Shown here: positions 1 through 9,567 of the stretch, one piece after another
Layout: every line of letters starts with the position of its first letter
Position numbering within the stretch: position 1 is the stretch's first letter
NCBI RefSeq assembly: GCF_000488215.1
Contig: NZ_KI530712.1
Coordinates: 996,881-1,060,880 of the forward strand
Length of the DNA: 64,000 bases
Source of the DNA: Acinetobacter nectaris CIP 110549
GTDB lineage: Bacteria > Pseudomonadota > Gammaproteobacteria > Pseudomonadales > Moraxellaceae
Direction of reading: 5' to 3'
Notes under the pieces: model-generated
Told to the model about the DNA's origin: nothing
What the model saw: only the letters and a program-made list of their open reading frames with translations
Database searches by the model: none
Translations under genes and position numbers: made by a program

Positions 1-1433
1 TGAGATGGAACATCCATATCCCACAAGTCATGATGTGTTGTTTGGAAGTGCCAGATTAACTTACCTGTTGTTGCATTTAATGCAAGTACAGAGTTTGCAT
101 AACGCTCTTTCAACTCGGTACGGTCTCCACCCCAAATGTCTGGTGTACCCACACCTGTTGGAATGTAAACGATATCTAGTTTTTCATCATAAGCAAGTGG
201 AGCCCATGCATTTGGTGAGTTATGTACAAATGTTTGACCCGGTGCAGGAATTGCATTTGGATCTTGTGCACCTGTATCAAATGCCCATAGAAGTTTACCA
301 GTATTTACATCATAACCACGAATTACACCAGATGGCTCTTTTGTAGAGAAGTTATCTGTTGTTGCACCCGCAATAATAATTGTAGTACCTGTAACAACTG
401 GTGGAGATGTTGGGTTATAACCACCTGGGTATGGATAAGGCATATCTTTTTGAAGATCTACTTCACCATTTTTACCAAAGTCTGTACATGGCTTACCATT
501 GTCAGCATTTACTGCAACTAAACGTCCATCATTTACAGGTAAAATAACTTTACGTGGACATTGAGTCGAGCTTGACTGCTTAAACTTCATACTTGTAGCA
601 AATTCTTTCGTATTATTTTCATCATAATACGACACACCACGACAAGTTAAGTGTTGGAAAGTAATGTCTGATTTAAGCTTTGGATCAAAACGCCATTTTT
701 CTTGACCAGTTTTCGGATCTAAAGCAACTAAATATTGGTGAGCTGTACAGAAGTACATGTTATCGCCAATTTTAATCGGTGTTACTTCATTTGTGATCTC
801 GCCCGGATCATTTGCTGTTTTAAGATCACCAGTACGGAATACCCAAGCTTCTTTTAGGTCTTGAACATTTTTATCATTAATTTGTGTTAATGGAGAATAA
901 CGTTGACCATCTTGTGTACGACCGTATGCTGGCCAATCAGCATCTGCCACACCAGGAGTCGTTGTTGCTTGTGTTGGTTGAGCCGTTTTAATTTCACCAT
1001 TAATTTCTTGTGGATCATTAAAAATTGAATAAACCATGACAACAATTGCAAATGCAAGCGTTGCTGCAAGTGCCATACGACTTGGTGCTTTTGGTTGCTG
1101 AATCCCATTTGTTACAGCAGGGATAAGCATCCAGATTCCAAGTACACCTAAAATATCAAGACGTGGTACCAATGCCCAAAAATCTGAACCGACTTCCCAA
1201 AGCCCCCAGATTGTTGTTCCTAGCATTAACACAGCATATACAAGATAAGATGCAATTGAACGACGGAATAACAAAATACCTGATGCCAATAACATCAGAC
1301 CAGCGATAATATAGTAAAAAGAGCCGCCTAACACTGCTAGATAAGCACCAGCGCCTAGAACGACAAGTCCCAATACTGTCAGAATAAATGCAGTAAAGTT
1401 CCTCATTCCTGAACTCTTTGAGGGTTGATCCAT
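1..1433 (-). CDS. gcd: Membrane-bound PQQ-dependent glucose dehydrogenase (3'-truncated by window edge)
   Basis: Oxidises D-glucose and other aldoses to the lactone in the periplasm, with PQQ as cofactor, and passes electrons to ubiquinone. Reading leftwards from the ATG at 1433, which has a GAGGTG ribosome site, 477 residues are open to the window edge. Several hydrophobic segments fill the first ~150 residues. They are followed by the quinoprotein beta-propeller, with ADWPAYGRTQDGQRYSPL, TCRGVSYY and WDMDVPS recognisable. Family members are about 800 aa, so roughly 40% (C-terminal) lies outside. The carbohydrate porin just upstream on the same strand (180 bp gap) fits delivery of sugar to this enzyme. 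Identification is firm; the missing part cannot be judged. Confidence 0.95.
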   Translation of the reverse strand, partial: MDQPSKSSGMRNFTAFILTVLGLVVLGAGAYLAVLGGSFYYIIAGLMLLASGILLFRRSIASYLVYAVLMLGTTIWGLWEVGSDFWALVPRLDILGVLGIWMLIPAVTNGIQQPKAPSRMALAATLAFAIVVMVYSIFNDPQEINGEIKTAQPTQATTTPGVADADWPAYGRTQDGQRYSPLTQINDKNVQDLKEAWVFRTGDLKTANDPGEITNEVTPIKIGDNMYFCTAHQYLVALDPKTGQEKWRFDPKLKSDITFQHLTCRGVSYYDENNTKEFATSMKFKQSSSTQCPRKVILPVNDGRLVAVNADNGKPCTDFGKNGEVDLQKDMPYPYPGGYNPTSPPVVTGTTIIIAGATTDNFSTKEPSGVIRGYDVNTGKLLWAFDTGAQDPNAIPAPGQTFVHNSPNAWAPLAYDEKLDIVYIPTGVGTPDIWGGDRTELKERYANSVLALNATTGKLIWHFQTTHHDLWDMDVPS

Positions 1434-1517
1434 AATCACCTCTAATTTCCGGCTTGAGCTAATTCGATAGGCACCAACGCCCATTTTAGTCCGAAGCCAA
1501 CCATTTTATACAAATAG

Positions 1518-1570
1518 AACAAACCTTAATTACCCATACCACTTTGCAGATGAATAATTTAGGTTTGTTC
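1518..1570. repeat. Inverted repeat in the gcd upstream region
   Basis: Perfect 10-bp arms GAACAAACCT (1518-1527) and AGGTTTGTTC (1561-1570) are separated by 33 nt; the pairing continues imperfectly inwards over AT-rich bases. The repeat lies 85-137 bp upstream of the gcd start, between porin and gcd. It could be a regulator site or a hairpin in a porin-gcd readthrough transcript. No poly-U follows it on the minus strand, so a simple terminator is less likely. Confidence 0.5.
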
Positions 1571-1576
1571 AAATAA

Positions 1577-1602
1577 GTGCCCTTAAATCATTTTAAAGGC
1601 AC
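1577..1602 (-). terminator. Stem-loop just after the porin gene
   Basis: The arms GTGCCCTTAAA and TTTAAAGGCAC, with a 4-nt loop and one mismatch, lie 11 bp past the porin stop. On the minus strand the stem is followed by CTTATTTG rather than a clean U-run. It may be a weak terminator or an mRNA-stabilising hairpin that lowers gcd expression relative to the porin. Confidence 0.4.
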
Positions 1603-1612
1603 AAGCTTAAAA

Positions 1613-2851
1613 TTAAAATGCTGTGATGAGTTTAACGCCTCCCACCCAAGCATTATTACCATCTTTTAATGCACCAATATGACGGACATATTGAACATTT
1701 GGACGAACTGTTAACCAATTCGTAGGATGGAGACCATAGTAAAGTTCTGCATCATACTCGCTATCATAGCGTGCACCTGATTTGTGAATACGTGCAAAAC
1801 CTAAAGCTATTTCGTCTTGTGGACGTGCATCAAAGAGGCCTGTATAGGTCAAGCCAATATTTTGCATATTTGATATTTGACTATCATCAATATTTTTTGT
1901 GTCATTATCAAAGAAAGATGTACTGAAAGAACCCGTCAATCCTCGACTTAGATCACCATGATGTGCTGTAAGTTGCTGTTTAGCTGAAATCCATGTGCTT
2001 TGTTTATGTGAAACACTTACATTTCGACTATTTTTGTCTACTGTACTATAAGAATACCCTAAACGATACTCACCAGGTAAGGCTTCTGTCGAAATCTTTG
2101 GTTGCCAAACCACTTCTACAGGAATAACCGCACCATCTGAACCGTCCGTACTTAAATTAAAGCCCTTTCCACGCTCTAAATTTTCAGGATTATGCTCAAA
2201 AGCACCTACCTGTACATATAAATTTGGCTCTACATTGTATTTTACACGTGCTGCCCATTGGCTTACAGGCCAATTGTACCATTGGTCACCTTCCCAGTTA
2301 CCAACTTGTCCACCACATAACGCCAAGTTTTGAAAGTTACATTCAAAACTATTGAAATCTTCAGCCTCACCAAAACGACCCACTTTTATGTCTAGTGCTT
2401 GGTAAAAAAACTGCTTCTTAATCCATAAATCAGTTAAACGCCATGTTTGACCACGCCCCCAAACCTCTTGAACAGAACTAAGTTGTCCATTTAGTGCATC
2501 TGAAGTATTGGTAAGATTTTGCCCACTACGATGTGTAATCGTAAGTTGTGCTTGCGTGTCATTCCATCCAAGTATTTTACTTAGATCTAAATTTGCACCT
2601 AACTTAATTTGATCAGAATATGCCGTTCCATGACTTGACGAGTTTTTAGAGTCTAAAAGATTTGCAAGCTCACCCGTATATTCCAATGAGAAATCATATC
2701 CTTTTTGTTTTAATGCAGTCCTTTCTCCAGCCCAATCACCAAGCATATAAGGGCTTTTTGCATTAAACGCATCTTCTGCATGTACTTGAGTCAATCCTGA
2801 CACCATCATTGTACATATAGATAAACGAAAGATTAATGAAGACATATCCAT
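1613..2851 (-). CDS. OprB-family carbohydrate-selective porin
   Basis: Outer-membrane channel for sugar uptake. The 412-residue product starts with a signal peptide (MDMSSLIFRL... cleaved around VHA|EDAF). It has the OprB-type opening with GDWAGERTALKQKGYDF, many alternating aromatic/polar beta-strand stretches, and ends in Phe, as outer-membrane barrels usually do. ATG codons at 2851 and 2845 are both possible; an AAAGG sits upstream. It is co-oriented with gcd, and the alpha-glucosidases lie across the divergent intergenic region, so the block looks devoted to periplasmic sugar use. Substrate specificity cannot be read from sequence. Confidence 0.88.
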   Translation of the reverse strand: MDMSSLIFRLSICTMMVSGLTQVHAEDAFNAKSPYMLGDWAGERTALKQKGYDFSLEYTGELANLLDSKNSSSHGTAYSDQIKLGANLDLSKILGWNDTQAQLTITHRSGQNLTNTSDALNGQLSSVQEVWGRGQTWRLTDLWIKKQFFYQALDIKVGRFGEAEDFNSFECNFQNLALCGGQVGNWEGDQWYNWPVSQWAARVKYNVEPNLYVQVGAFEHNPENLERGKGFNLSTDGSDGAVIPVEVVWQPKISTEALPGEYRLGYSYSTVDKNSRNVSVSHKQSTWISAKQQLTAHHGDLSRGLTGSFSTSFFDNDTKNIDDSQISNMQNIGLTYTGLFDARPQDEIALGFARIHKSGARYDSEYDAELYYGLHPTNWLTVRPNVQYVRHIGALKDGNNAWVGGVKLITAF

Positions 2852-3239
2852 TTGTACATAACCTTTGTTGTTTTATTGAATAATATAGAATACTATTATT
2901 ATTGTAACATTTGTTAAATATTTTGTTAAAACACTGAAATGTAATAATTTATTTATAACAAAAAACGATAAAAGAAACTAACTTATTAAATATCAATAAC
3001 ATATATTTTTTATTAACGAATATTAGACTCCCACATACATATATTTTTTTAATAGCATTAATAATAAAGCATTTACTCTATTTTAGACTTTTATGTTAAA
3101 ATTAATATCAATCTGAGTTTCCACGATTAGAAATATATCCTTTCTAATACATGCTCTATAACTCAATAAACAGCTTTGCTGTCCAAAACAGCACGCAACA
3201 TCTCTTTATACTTTCAATTATTGTCTAGGTTTATTATTT
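2852..3239. promoter_or_regulatory. Divergent AT-rich intergenic region with an inverted repeat
   Basis: 388 bp separate the porin from the AraC-type gene and must carry both promoters. A palindrome ATTAGAAA-7 nt-TTTCTAAT lies at 3126-3148, and a small stem ACAGC-ttt-GCTGT near 3171-3183. The palindrome is a candidate operator for the adjacent regulator or another sugar regulator. No near-consensus promoter could be picked with confidence in this very AT-rich stretch. Confidence 0.4.
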
Positions 3240-4280
3240 GTGAATATAAAAGCTATTGATGGGCTCAATGTCAGCCGCGATACAATTAGCATTTACTTTG
3301 TTAATGCTGCCCTCACAGGCGTAAAAAAACTCGGTATGGATGTTGAAACATTGCTTTCTCATGTGGGCATTGAAGCTGAACTATTAAAGCAAGCAAAAGC
3401 ACGTATTTCTCCTGAGCAATATACTCGCTTTATTAAAATGCTTTGGATGGTAACTCAAGATGAGCATGCAGGCTTCTCTGCACAGCCACGTCGCTTAGGT
3501 ACTTTTGCAATGATGTGTCAATTAATCATTCATGCAAAAACACTTAGAGAAGCTTTGGAACTATCTACACAGTTCTATAGACTTTTTGGAGATGACTGGT
3601 ATATTGGTTTAGAACATGATAAGCACGAAGCACGATTCGTCCCATTTATTCCTAAAACAGATGATCCAAATCATTTCATGACCGAAAGTATGCTCATGAT
3701 TTGGCATGGTCTTGCTTCATGGTTAATTGACCGCAGAATTCCTTTAGAACGTGTTCACTTTAACTACAGCAGACCTGAACAAGCAGATGAATATGATGCC
3801 CTATTCTTTGCACCTGTGATTCAATTTGATATGGCACGTACAGAAGTTACCTTTGCTGCTGACTATCTAGACCTTCCTATTCGTCAAAATACAGAAACAT
3901 TAGAAGACTTTCTTAAAGTTGCACCTGCACAATTACTGGTTAAGTTCAAAAATACAAATTCACTTACATCACGTATCAGAGATGTGCTCAAAAGCCACAT
4001 TGGTGAAGAAATGCCAACATTAAATGATGTTGCATCAATGCTCTACCTCTCTCCTCAAACCCTACGTAGACGTTTAGCATCAGAAGGTCGTAGTTACCAA
4101 GGCGTTAAAGATGCTCTTCGGAGAGATGCTGCAATTCATTTATTACTCCAACCTAAATTGACACTAGAAGATGTAGCACAACAAGTTGGTTTTAGTGAAA
4201 CAAGTACGTTTCATAGAGCTTTTAAAAAGTGGACAGGTGTAACTCCAGGTCTTTACAGACAGTTACACGGTTCTTTATAA
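3240..4280 (+). CDS. AraC-family transcriptional regulator
   Basis: 346-residue regulator with an Arabinose_bd-type N-terminal half (PEQYTRFIKMLW, RLFGDDWYIGLE) and a C-terminal AraC helix-turn-helix pair: LNDVASMLYLSPQTLRRRLA followed by TLEDVAQQVGFSETSTFHRA and the signature FKKWTGVTPGLYRQ. This architecture is that of OruR/ArgR-like activators. The GTG at 3240 gives the natural length; the next Met (residue 34) would cut into the N-terminal domain, and no strong ribosome site is seen. It sits between the porin and the two alpha-glucosidases, so control of that sugar block is a reasonable inference, but the inducer is unknown. Confidence 0.85.
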   Translation: MNIKAIDGLNVSRDTISIYFVNAALTGVKKLGMDVETLLSHVGIEAELLKQAKARISPEQYTRFIKMLWMVTQDEHAGFSAQPRRLGTFAMMCQLIIHAKTLREALELSTQFYRLFGDDWYIGLEHDKHEARFVPFIPKTDDPNHFMTESMLMIWHGLASWLIDRRIPLERVHFNYSRPEQADEYDALFFAPVIQFDMARTEVTFAADYLDLPIRQNTETLEDFLKVAPAQLLVKFKNTNSLTSRIRDVLKSHIGEEMPTLNDVASMLYLSPQTLRRRLASEGRSYQGVKDALRRDAAIHLLLQPKLTLEDVAQQVGFSETSTFHRAFKKWTGVTPGLYRQLHGSL

Positions 4281-4479
4281 GAGATCATGATTATCCTTAC
4301 AATACGTGAGGATAATCACATTTTTAAATATAATAATTCCCTTTAATTCAAGCAACTTACATTCAAAAAAAATAGAAAGATCACTTATTAAACAGCAAAA
4401 ACAATTAAATAAGATATACTATGTATATATAAGGATTATTTCACAGTTTAAATATAACGACCATGGAGCGTCATTTCAT

Positions 4480-6291
4480 ATGCTGAATCGTAGGTTAACT
4501 TCTGCTATTGCACCTTTTTTCGCAGTAGCAATGTCTTTTTCTAGTCTTCAAACTGTTAGTGCAGCAACACCAGTCTCAACTACTCCTGTTTCTCAGGATA
4601 ATATCCAAAAATCTGAGCAGTTACCTGCTTGGTGGAAACAAGCTGTATTTTATCAAATCTATCCAAGATCATTTAAGAACACCAACGGAAGTGGTGTTGG
4701 CGATATCAACGGAATTATTGAAAAACTAGATTATTTAAAAAATTTGGGTATAGATGCAATTTGGATCAATCCGCACTATGCATCACCAAATAAAGATAAT
4801 GGCTATGATATCAGCGACTATCAAGACATTATGAAAGAATATGGGACGATGGAAGACTTCGACCGCCTTATTTCTGAAATGAAAAAGAGAAATATGCGCC
4901 TAATGGTCGACGTTGTGATCAACCATACAAGTGACCAACATCCTTGGTTTATTCAAAGTCAAAGTGGCAAAGATAACCCATACCGTGACTACTATTTCTG
5001 GAAAGATGGTAAAGATGGCAAAGAGCCAAATAACTATCCTTCATTCTTTGGTGGTTCAGCTTGGGAAAAAGATGCTAAATCTGACCAGTACTATTTGCAT
5101 TACTTTGCAAAACAACAGCCTGACCTAAACTGGGACAACCCAAAAGTTAGACAAGACCTTTATAAAATGCTGAAATTCTGGCTAGATAAAGGTGTATCAG
5201 GTATGCGTATAGACACGGTTGCAACTATTTCTAAGATACCTGAATTTCCAGATCTTTCTGAAAATCAGAAAAAAGATTTTGATGAAGCATATACACAAGG
5301 CCCTAATCTGCACAAATACATTCATGAGATGAATAAAGAAGTTTTTTCCCATTACGATGTAGTGACTGCGGGTGAAATCTTTGGTGTTCCTGCAACAGAC
5401 TCTATCCGTTTTACAGATCGTCGTCGTGAAGAGCTTAATATGGCTTTTACTTTTGATCTTATTCGTATTGATGTTGATCCAAAAGCAAAATGGCGTCGTA
5501 CAGACTGGACTCTTTCTAAATTCCGTCAAACTGTAAATACTTCTGATAAGACAGCAGGTCAATATGGTTGGAATGCATTTTTCTTAGATAACCACGATAA
5601 TCCGCGTGTTGTTTCTCACTTTGGTGATGACCGTCCAAAATGGCGCGTACCTTCAGCAAAAGCGCTTGCAACAGTAATTTTGACACAACGTGCAACACCT
5701 TTTATCTATCAAGGTACTGAATTGGGTATGACAAACTATCCATTCAAATCAATTGATGATTTTGATGATATTGGCGTAAAAGGTTCATGGAAAGATCTTG
5801 TAGAAACAGGTCAAGTCTCTAAAGAAGAGTTCTTAAAAGCAGCACGAGTTACAAGCCGTGATAATGCCCGTACACCATTCCAATGGGATGCAACAGAAAA
5901 TGCAGGCTTTACTACAGGTAAACCATGGTTGAAAGTGAATCCAAATTACAAAGAAATTAATGCAGCAAGTCAAATAAATGATCCTGACTCTGTATTAAAC
6001 TACTACCGTAAATTGATTCAACTTAGACATGACATCCCTGCACTCACTTACGGCGAGTATCATGACTTAGACCTGAATAATGATACGGTATATGCCTATA
6101 CACGTATTGATGGCAATGAAAAGTACTTAGTTATTGTAAACTTTAAAGAAAATTCAGTGAATTACAAATTACCAGAAGATATTTCCATTCAATCTACTGT
6201 TGTAGAAAGCAATGCAAAATCTCCTATAGAACAAAATGCAACTTCAATTAAGTTAGCACCTTGGCAGTCTGGTATTTATAAACTTAATTAA
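4480..6291 (+). CDS. Exported GH13 alpha-glucosidase
   Basis: Hydrolyses terminal alpha-glucosidic bonds in oligosaccharides, probably in the periplasm. Start chosen at 4480, where GGAGCG precedes ATG and the first residues form a signal peptide (MLNRRLTSAIAPFFAVAMSF..., cut after SAA region); the frame stays open to 4306 but that stretch is Lys/Ile-rich with no signal. 603 residues. GH13 motifs: DVVINH, GMRIDTVA (nucleophile D245), TAGEIFG (acid/base E299), FLDNHDNPR (transition-state D373), with a short C-terminal beta-domain. It resembles oligo-1,6-glucosidase/alpha-glucosidase enzymes. The next gene is a close paralogue lacking the signal peptide. Confidence 0.93.
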   Translation: MLNRRLTSAIAPFFAVAMSFSSLQTVSAATPVSTTPVSQDNIQKSEQLPAWWKQAVFYQIYPRSFKNTNGSGVGDINGIIEKLDYLKNLGIDAIWINPHYASPNKDNGYDISDYQDIMKEYGTMEDFDRLISEMKKRNMRLMVDVVINHTSDQHPWFIQSQSGKDNPYRDYYFWKDGKDGKEPNNYPSFFGGSAWEKDAKSDQYYLHYFAKQQPDLNWDNPKVRQDLYKMLKFWLDKGVSGMRIDTVATISKIPEFPDLSENQKKDFDEAYTQGPNLHKYIHEMNKEVFSHYDVVTAGEIFGVPATDSIRFTDRRREELNMAFTFDLIRIDVDPKAKWRRTDWTLSKFRQTVNTSDKTAGQYGWNAFFLDNHDNPRVVSHFGDDRPKWRVPSAKALATVILTQRATPFIYQGTELGMTNYPFKSIDDFDDIGVKGSWKDLVETGQVSKEEFLKAARVTSRDNARTPFQWDATENAGFTTGKPWLKVNPNYKEINAASQINDPDSVLNYYRKLIQLRHDIPALTYGEYHDLDLNNDTVYAYTRIDGNEKYLVIVNFKENSVNYKLPEDISIQSTVVESNAKSPIEQNATSIKLAPWQSGIYKLN

Positions 6292-6305
6292 TTTTCAGTG
6301 ACTTT

Positions 6306-6335
6306 AAAAAGCCTCATCTTTATGGGGCTTTTTTT
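6306..6335 (+). terminator. Rho-independent terminator after the exported alpha-glucosidase
   Basis: AAAGCC-t-CAT / ATG-g-GGCTTT stem with a short loop followed by seven T. It lies 15 bp past the stop, which suggests the two glucosidase genes have separate transcripts, or partial readthrough. Confidence 0.85.
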
Positions 6336-6497
6336 ATATCAATACATCTTTTCAAAAACATGCCAATCAAATAACTAAACTACATCAAACCCCTATCCCA
6401 AGGTAACGTACAATCTTTTTATAGAATAACTTTAGTTATCATTCATTTATTAAATATAAGTTTATTTTTCATATTGAAAACAAATAGTGGGAAAGTT

Positions 6498-8192
6498 ATG
6501 ATACAATCTGTAGATCAAATTCAAAAATCATCACAACTGCCAACTTGGTGGAAACAAGCTGTCTTTTACCAAGTATATCCACGCTCTTTTAAAAACACCA
6601 ATGGCAGTGGCGTTGGAGATATTAATGGAATTATTGAAAAACTAGACTACTTAAAACAACTTGGTATTGATGCAATTTGGATTAACCCTCATTACGACTC
6701 TCCAAATACAGATAATGGCTACGACATCCGTAACTATGAAAAAATTATGGAAGAGTACGGCACAATGGAAGATTTCGACCGCCTAATCTCTGAAATGCAA
6801 AAACGTAATATGCGTTTAATGGTCGATGTTGTAATTAACCACTCAAGTGATCAACATGAATGGTTTGTCCAAAGTAGAAGCAGTAAAGATAACCCATACC
6901 GTGATTATTACTTTTGGAGAGATGAACCAAATAATTACCCTTCTTTCTTCGGAGGCTCTGCATGGACAAAAGACGATACCACAGGTCAATACTATCTCCA
7001 CTACTTTGCAAAAGAGCAACCTGACTTAAATTGGGATAACCCAAAAGTTAGAGAAGACCTCTACAACATGCTACGCTTTTGGTTAGATAAAGGTGTTTCA
7101 GGCTTCCGTTTAGATACCGTCGCAACTTTCTCAAAAATACCAAACTTCCCTGAGTTCACACCTGAACAAGTCCTTAATTTTGATGAAGAATATACAAAAG
7201 GGCCTCACTTACATCAATACATTCGTGAAATTAATGAAAAAGTATTTTCTGAATACGATGTTGTTACCGCAGGTGAAATATTTGGTGTACCGACTGAAGA
7301 GTCTATTAAATTTACAGATCATCGCCGCAAAGAATTAAATATGGCATTCACATTCGATCTTGTAAGACTAGATGTAGACCATGCTGAAAAATGGCGTCGT
7401 AAGGACTGGACACTCCCTCATTTCAGAAAAATTATTCATGACTTACACCAAACCGCAGGTGAACATGGATGGAATGCATTTTTTCTAGACAACCACGATA
7501 ATCCACGCGTTGTTTCACACTTTGGTGATGATCGCCCTGAATGGCGTGTTGCCTCTGCAAAAGCATTAGGAACGGTTATTCTCACTCAGCCTGCAACGCC
7601 ATTTATCTACCAAGGTACAGAGTTAGGCATGACTAACTATCCATTCCAAACAATTGAAGATTTTGATGATATTGGTGTTACAGGTTTTTGGAAAGATTTA
7701 GTAGAAACAGGAAAAGTCCCTGCCGACAAGTTCCTTGAAGCATCTAAATATACATCGCGCGATAATGCACGCACGCCATTCCAATGGGATGATACAGAAA
7801 ATGCGGGCTTTACCACAGGTACACCATGGTTGAAAGTCAATCCAAACTACAAAGAAATCAATGCTGCTCGTCAAGTGAATGATCCTGACTCCGTATTTAG
7901 CTACTACAAGTCACTTATTCAACTCAGACATGAAATACCAACTCTTACCTATGGTAGCTATCACGATTTAGACTTAAATCATGATTCAGTCTACGCATAT
8001 ACACGTATCGATGGTGATTATAAATATTTAGTTGTTGTGAACTTTAAAGACAGTGAAATAGATTACCCTCTGCCAGAGGATTTATCTATAGCCTCCACAG
8101 TCATTGAAAGCAGTGCTCAAAAGTCAGTTCAAAACAATGCAACAAGCCTTCAATTGGCACCTTGGCAATCAGGTATTTATCGACTGAATTAA
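6498..8192 (+). CDS. Cytosolic GH13 alpha-glucosidase (paralogue of the preceding gene)
   Basis: 564-residue alpha-glucosidase nearly collinear with its neighbour: WWKQAVFYQVYPRSFKNTNG, DVVINH, GFRLDTVA (nucleophile D206), TAGEIFG (acid/base E260) and FLDNHDNPR (D334) are all kept. It has no signal peptide, so it should act on sugars after import. ATG at 6498 is preferred (GTGGGA upstream); a TTG at 6474 in frame would add eight residues. A 13-residue stretch after the KDNPYRDYYFW motif of the exported copy is shortened here. The pair is a tandem duplication whose members were sent to different compartments. Confidence 0.92.
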   Translation: MIQSVDQIQKSSQLPTWWKQAVFYQVYPRSFKNTNGSGVGDINGIIEKLDYLKQLGIDAIWINPHYDSPNTDNGYDIRNYEKIMEEYGTMEDFDRLISEMQKRNMRLMVDVVINHSSDQHEWFVQSRSSKDNPYRDYYFWRDEPNNYPSFFGGSAWTKDDTTGQYYLHYFAKEQPDLNWDNPKVREDLYNMLRFWLDKGVSGFRLDTVATFSKIPNFPEFTPEQVLNFDEEYTKGPHLHQYIREINEKVFSEYDVVTAGEIFGVPTEESIKFTDHRRKELNMAFTFDLVRLDVDHAEKWRRKDWTLPHFRKIIHDLHQTAGEHGWNAFFLDNHDNPRVVSHFGDDRPEWRVASAKALGTVILTQPATPFIYQGTELGMTNYPFQTIEDFDDIGVTGFWKDLVETGKVPADKFLEASKYTSRDNARTPFQWDDTENAGFTTGTPWLKVNPNYKEINAARQVNDPDSVFSYYKSLIQLRHEIPTLTYGSYHDLDLNHDSVYAYTRIDGDYKYLVVVNFKDSEIDYPLPEDLSIASTVIESSAQKSVQNNATSLQLAPWQSGIYRLN

Positions 8193-8195
8193 TCC

Positions 8196-8225
8196 AAAAA
8201 GCAGGCAACTTCTAAAGTTGCCTGC
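8196..8225 (-). terminator. Terminator shared by convergent genes (methyltransferase side)
   Basis: A perfect 11-bp stem GCAGGCAACTT-cta-AAGTTGCCTGC at 8201-8225. On the minus strand it is followed by TTTTT (8200-8196), so it terminates the methyltransferase gene best; on the plus strand the T-run is poor but the stem still follows the alpha-glucosidase stop closely. Confidence 0.85.
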
Positions 8226-8252
8226 TTCACTTATACTCATAAAAAAATTAGA

Positions 8253-9467
8253 TTAACAGCGACATCCTTCGCGTTGCTGATCAACAGTTTCATCTGCTAA
8301 CAATCTTTCTAAACTATGGTTTTTAATGCCATACATTTCTTTTAATTTCTGTATTTGCTGTATAACTTTCTGATCAGGTTCAACAAAGTCCTGCTTTTTT
8401 ACGGCTAAAATCATTTTATTTTTACTCGTATGCTCAAGTGCAACAAACTCAAATACTTTCGTTTCATAGCCATAAGCATTCAGTAAAAGCGCACGAATCG
8501 TATCTGTTAACATTTCTGCCTGCTGCCCTTGGTGAATACCATATTGCAACATAGGCTGTAAAACTTCAGGGCTTTGTAATTGTGGACGCAATTCCTTATG
8601 ACAGCATGGTGCACACATAATCATAGATGCATTCAAACGTATACCACAATGAATCGCAAAATCTGTTGCAATATCACACGCATGTAAGGCAATCATGACA
8701 TCTAAATGCTCAGGAGAATAACTGCGGACATCCCCTTGAAAAAAATCAAGTGCACTAAATGCATTTTTATCTGCCACTTTTTGACAAAAATCAACCAAAT
8801 TATCTCTTAATTCAACACCCGTAATATGAGGACTCCAACCTTTTTGGCTCAAATAATCATACATCGCAAAGGTCAAATAACCTTTACCCGAACCGAAGTC
8901 CACAACATGCAATTGCTTATCTTTCATTTTAATTTGATCTAAAGCACTAGAGAAAGTTTCAATAAACTTATTAATCTGCTTCCACTTTCTTGCCATGCTT
9001 GGAATAACTTTACGCTGCTGATCTGTAATTCCTAAATCAGTTAAATACGCTTGATTCTGTTCAATATATCGATGCTTCTCTCGGTCATGGCTTGCATTTG
9101 AAACACGTACCTGTTGCTGTTTACTCTGTGTCAAAATTGCTTTCTTCTTGGCTTTTTTGAGTTGCCATTCGGCCTCAGCACCCCACAAGTTTGCCTGTTT
9201 CACATACTGAAGTTCGGTATAGATCTGAGACAAAGCTTCATCTACTGTATAGTTTTTTGTGACATCCTGTGTTTGATAACGATAAACTGCTGAAACCATC
9301 ACCTGTTGCTGAATTTCAATTGTTCTAAAGCTCATTTTTTCAAGATGTGCTTCTGCGCCCTGATACTTACTTAAAACAAGACGCTCAAAAGCATTCTGAT
9401 CGAATAACGCTTTCACTTGATAAAAAAACTGTTTTTCCTGCTCAGAAGCAAAATCTTGAACTACCAT
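8253..9467 (-). CDS. Class I SAM-dependent methyltransferase (Methyltransf_32 type)
   Basis: About 404 residues. The SAM-binding motif I is clear (VVDFGSGKGYLTFAMYDYL), with an acidic motif II (GVELRDNLVDFC) and a Cys/His-rich motif MIMCAPCCHKELRPQL after the ALHACDIATD segment. The N-terminal ~150 residues are Lys/Gln-rich and may bind nucleic acid. This matches the family annotated as SAM-dependent methyltransferase with a Methyltransf_32 domain; the substrate is not known to me. ATG at 9467 (TTAGGTAGTG upstream) is better than the GTG two codons earlier. The C-terminus REGCRC is cysteine-containing. Single-gene transcript bounded by a good terminator. Confidence 0.75.
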   Translation of the reverse strand: MVVQDFASEQEKQFFYQVKALFDQNAFERLVLSKYQGAEAHLEKMSFRTIEIQQQVMVSAVYRYQTQDVTKNYTVDEALSQIYTELQYVKQANLWGAEAEWQLKKAKKKAILTQSKQQQVRVSNASHDREKHRYIEQNQAYLTDLGITDQQRKVIPSMARKWKQINKFIETFSSALDQIKMKDKQLHVVDFGSGKGYLTFAMYDYLSQKGWSPHITGVELRDNLVDFCQKVADKNAFSALDFFQGDVRSYSPEHLDVMIALHACDIATDFAIHCGIRLNASMIMCAPCCHKELRPQLQSPEVLQPMLQYGIHQGQQAEMLTDTIRALLLNAYGYETKVFEFVALEHTSKNKMILAVKKQDFVEPDQKVIQQIQKLKEMYGIKNHSLERLLADETVDQQREGCRC

Positions 9468-9567
9468 GACCACTACCTAAATAAAGTTACAAATCCATTT
9501 TAAATCTTCTTACTTTAAAAGCAAAATTGAATTAATATACAAGTGTATTTTTAATAATGTGGATGCT

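Noticed and set aside
4306..4479. Longer start for the exported alpha-glucosidase
   Set aside because: It would bury the signal peptide behind 58 Lys/Ile-rich residues; ATG 4480 has a GGAGCG site.
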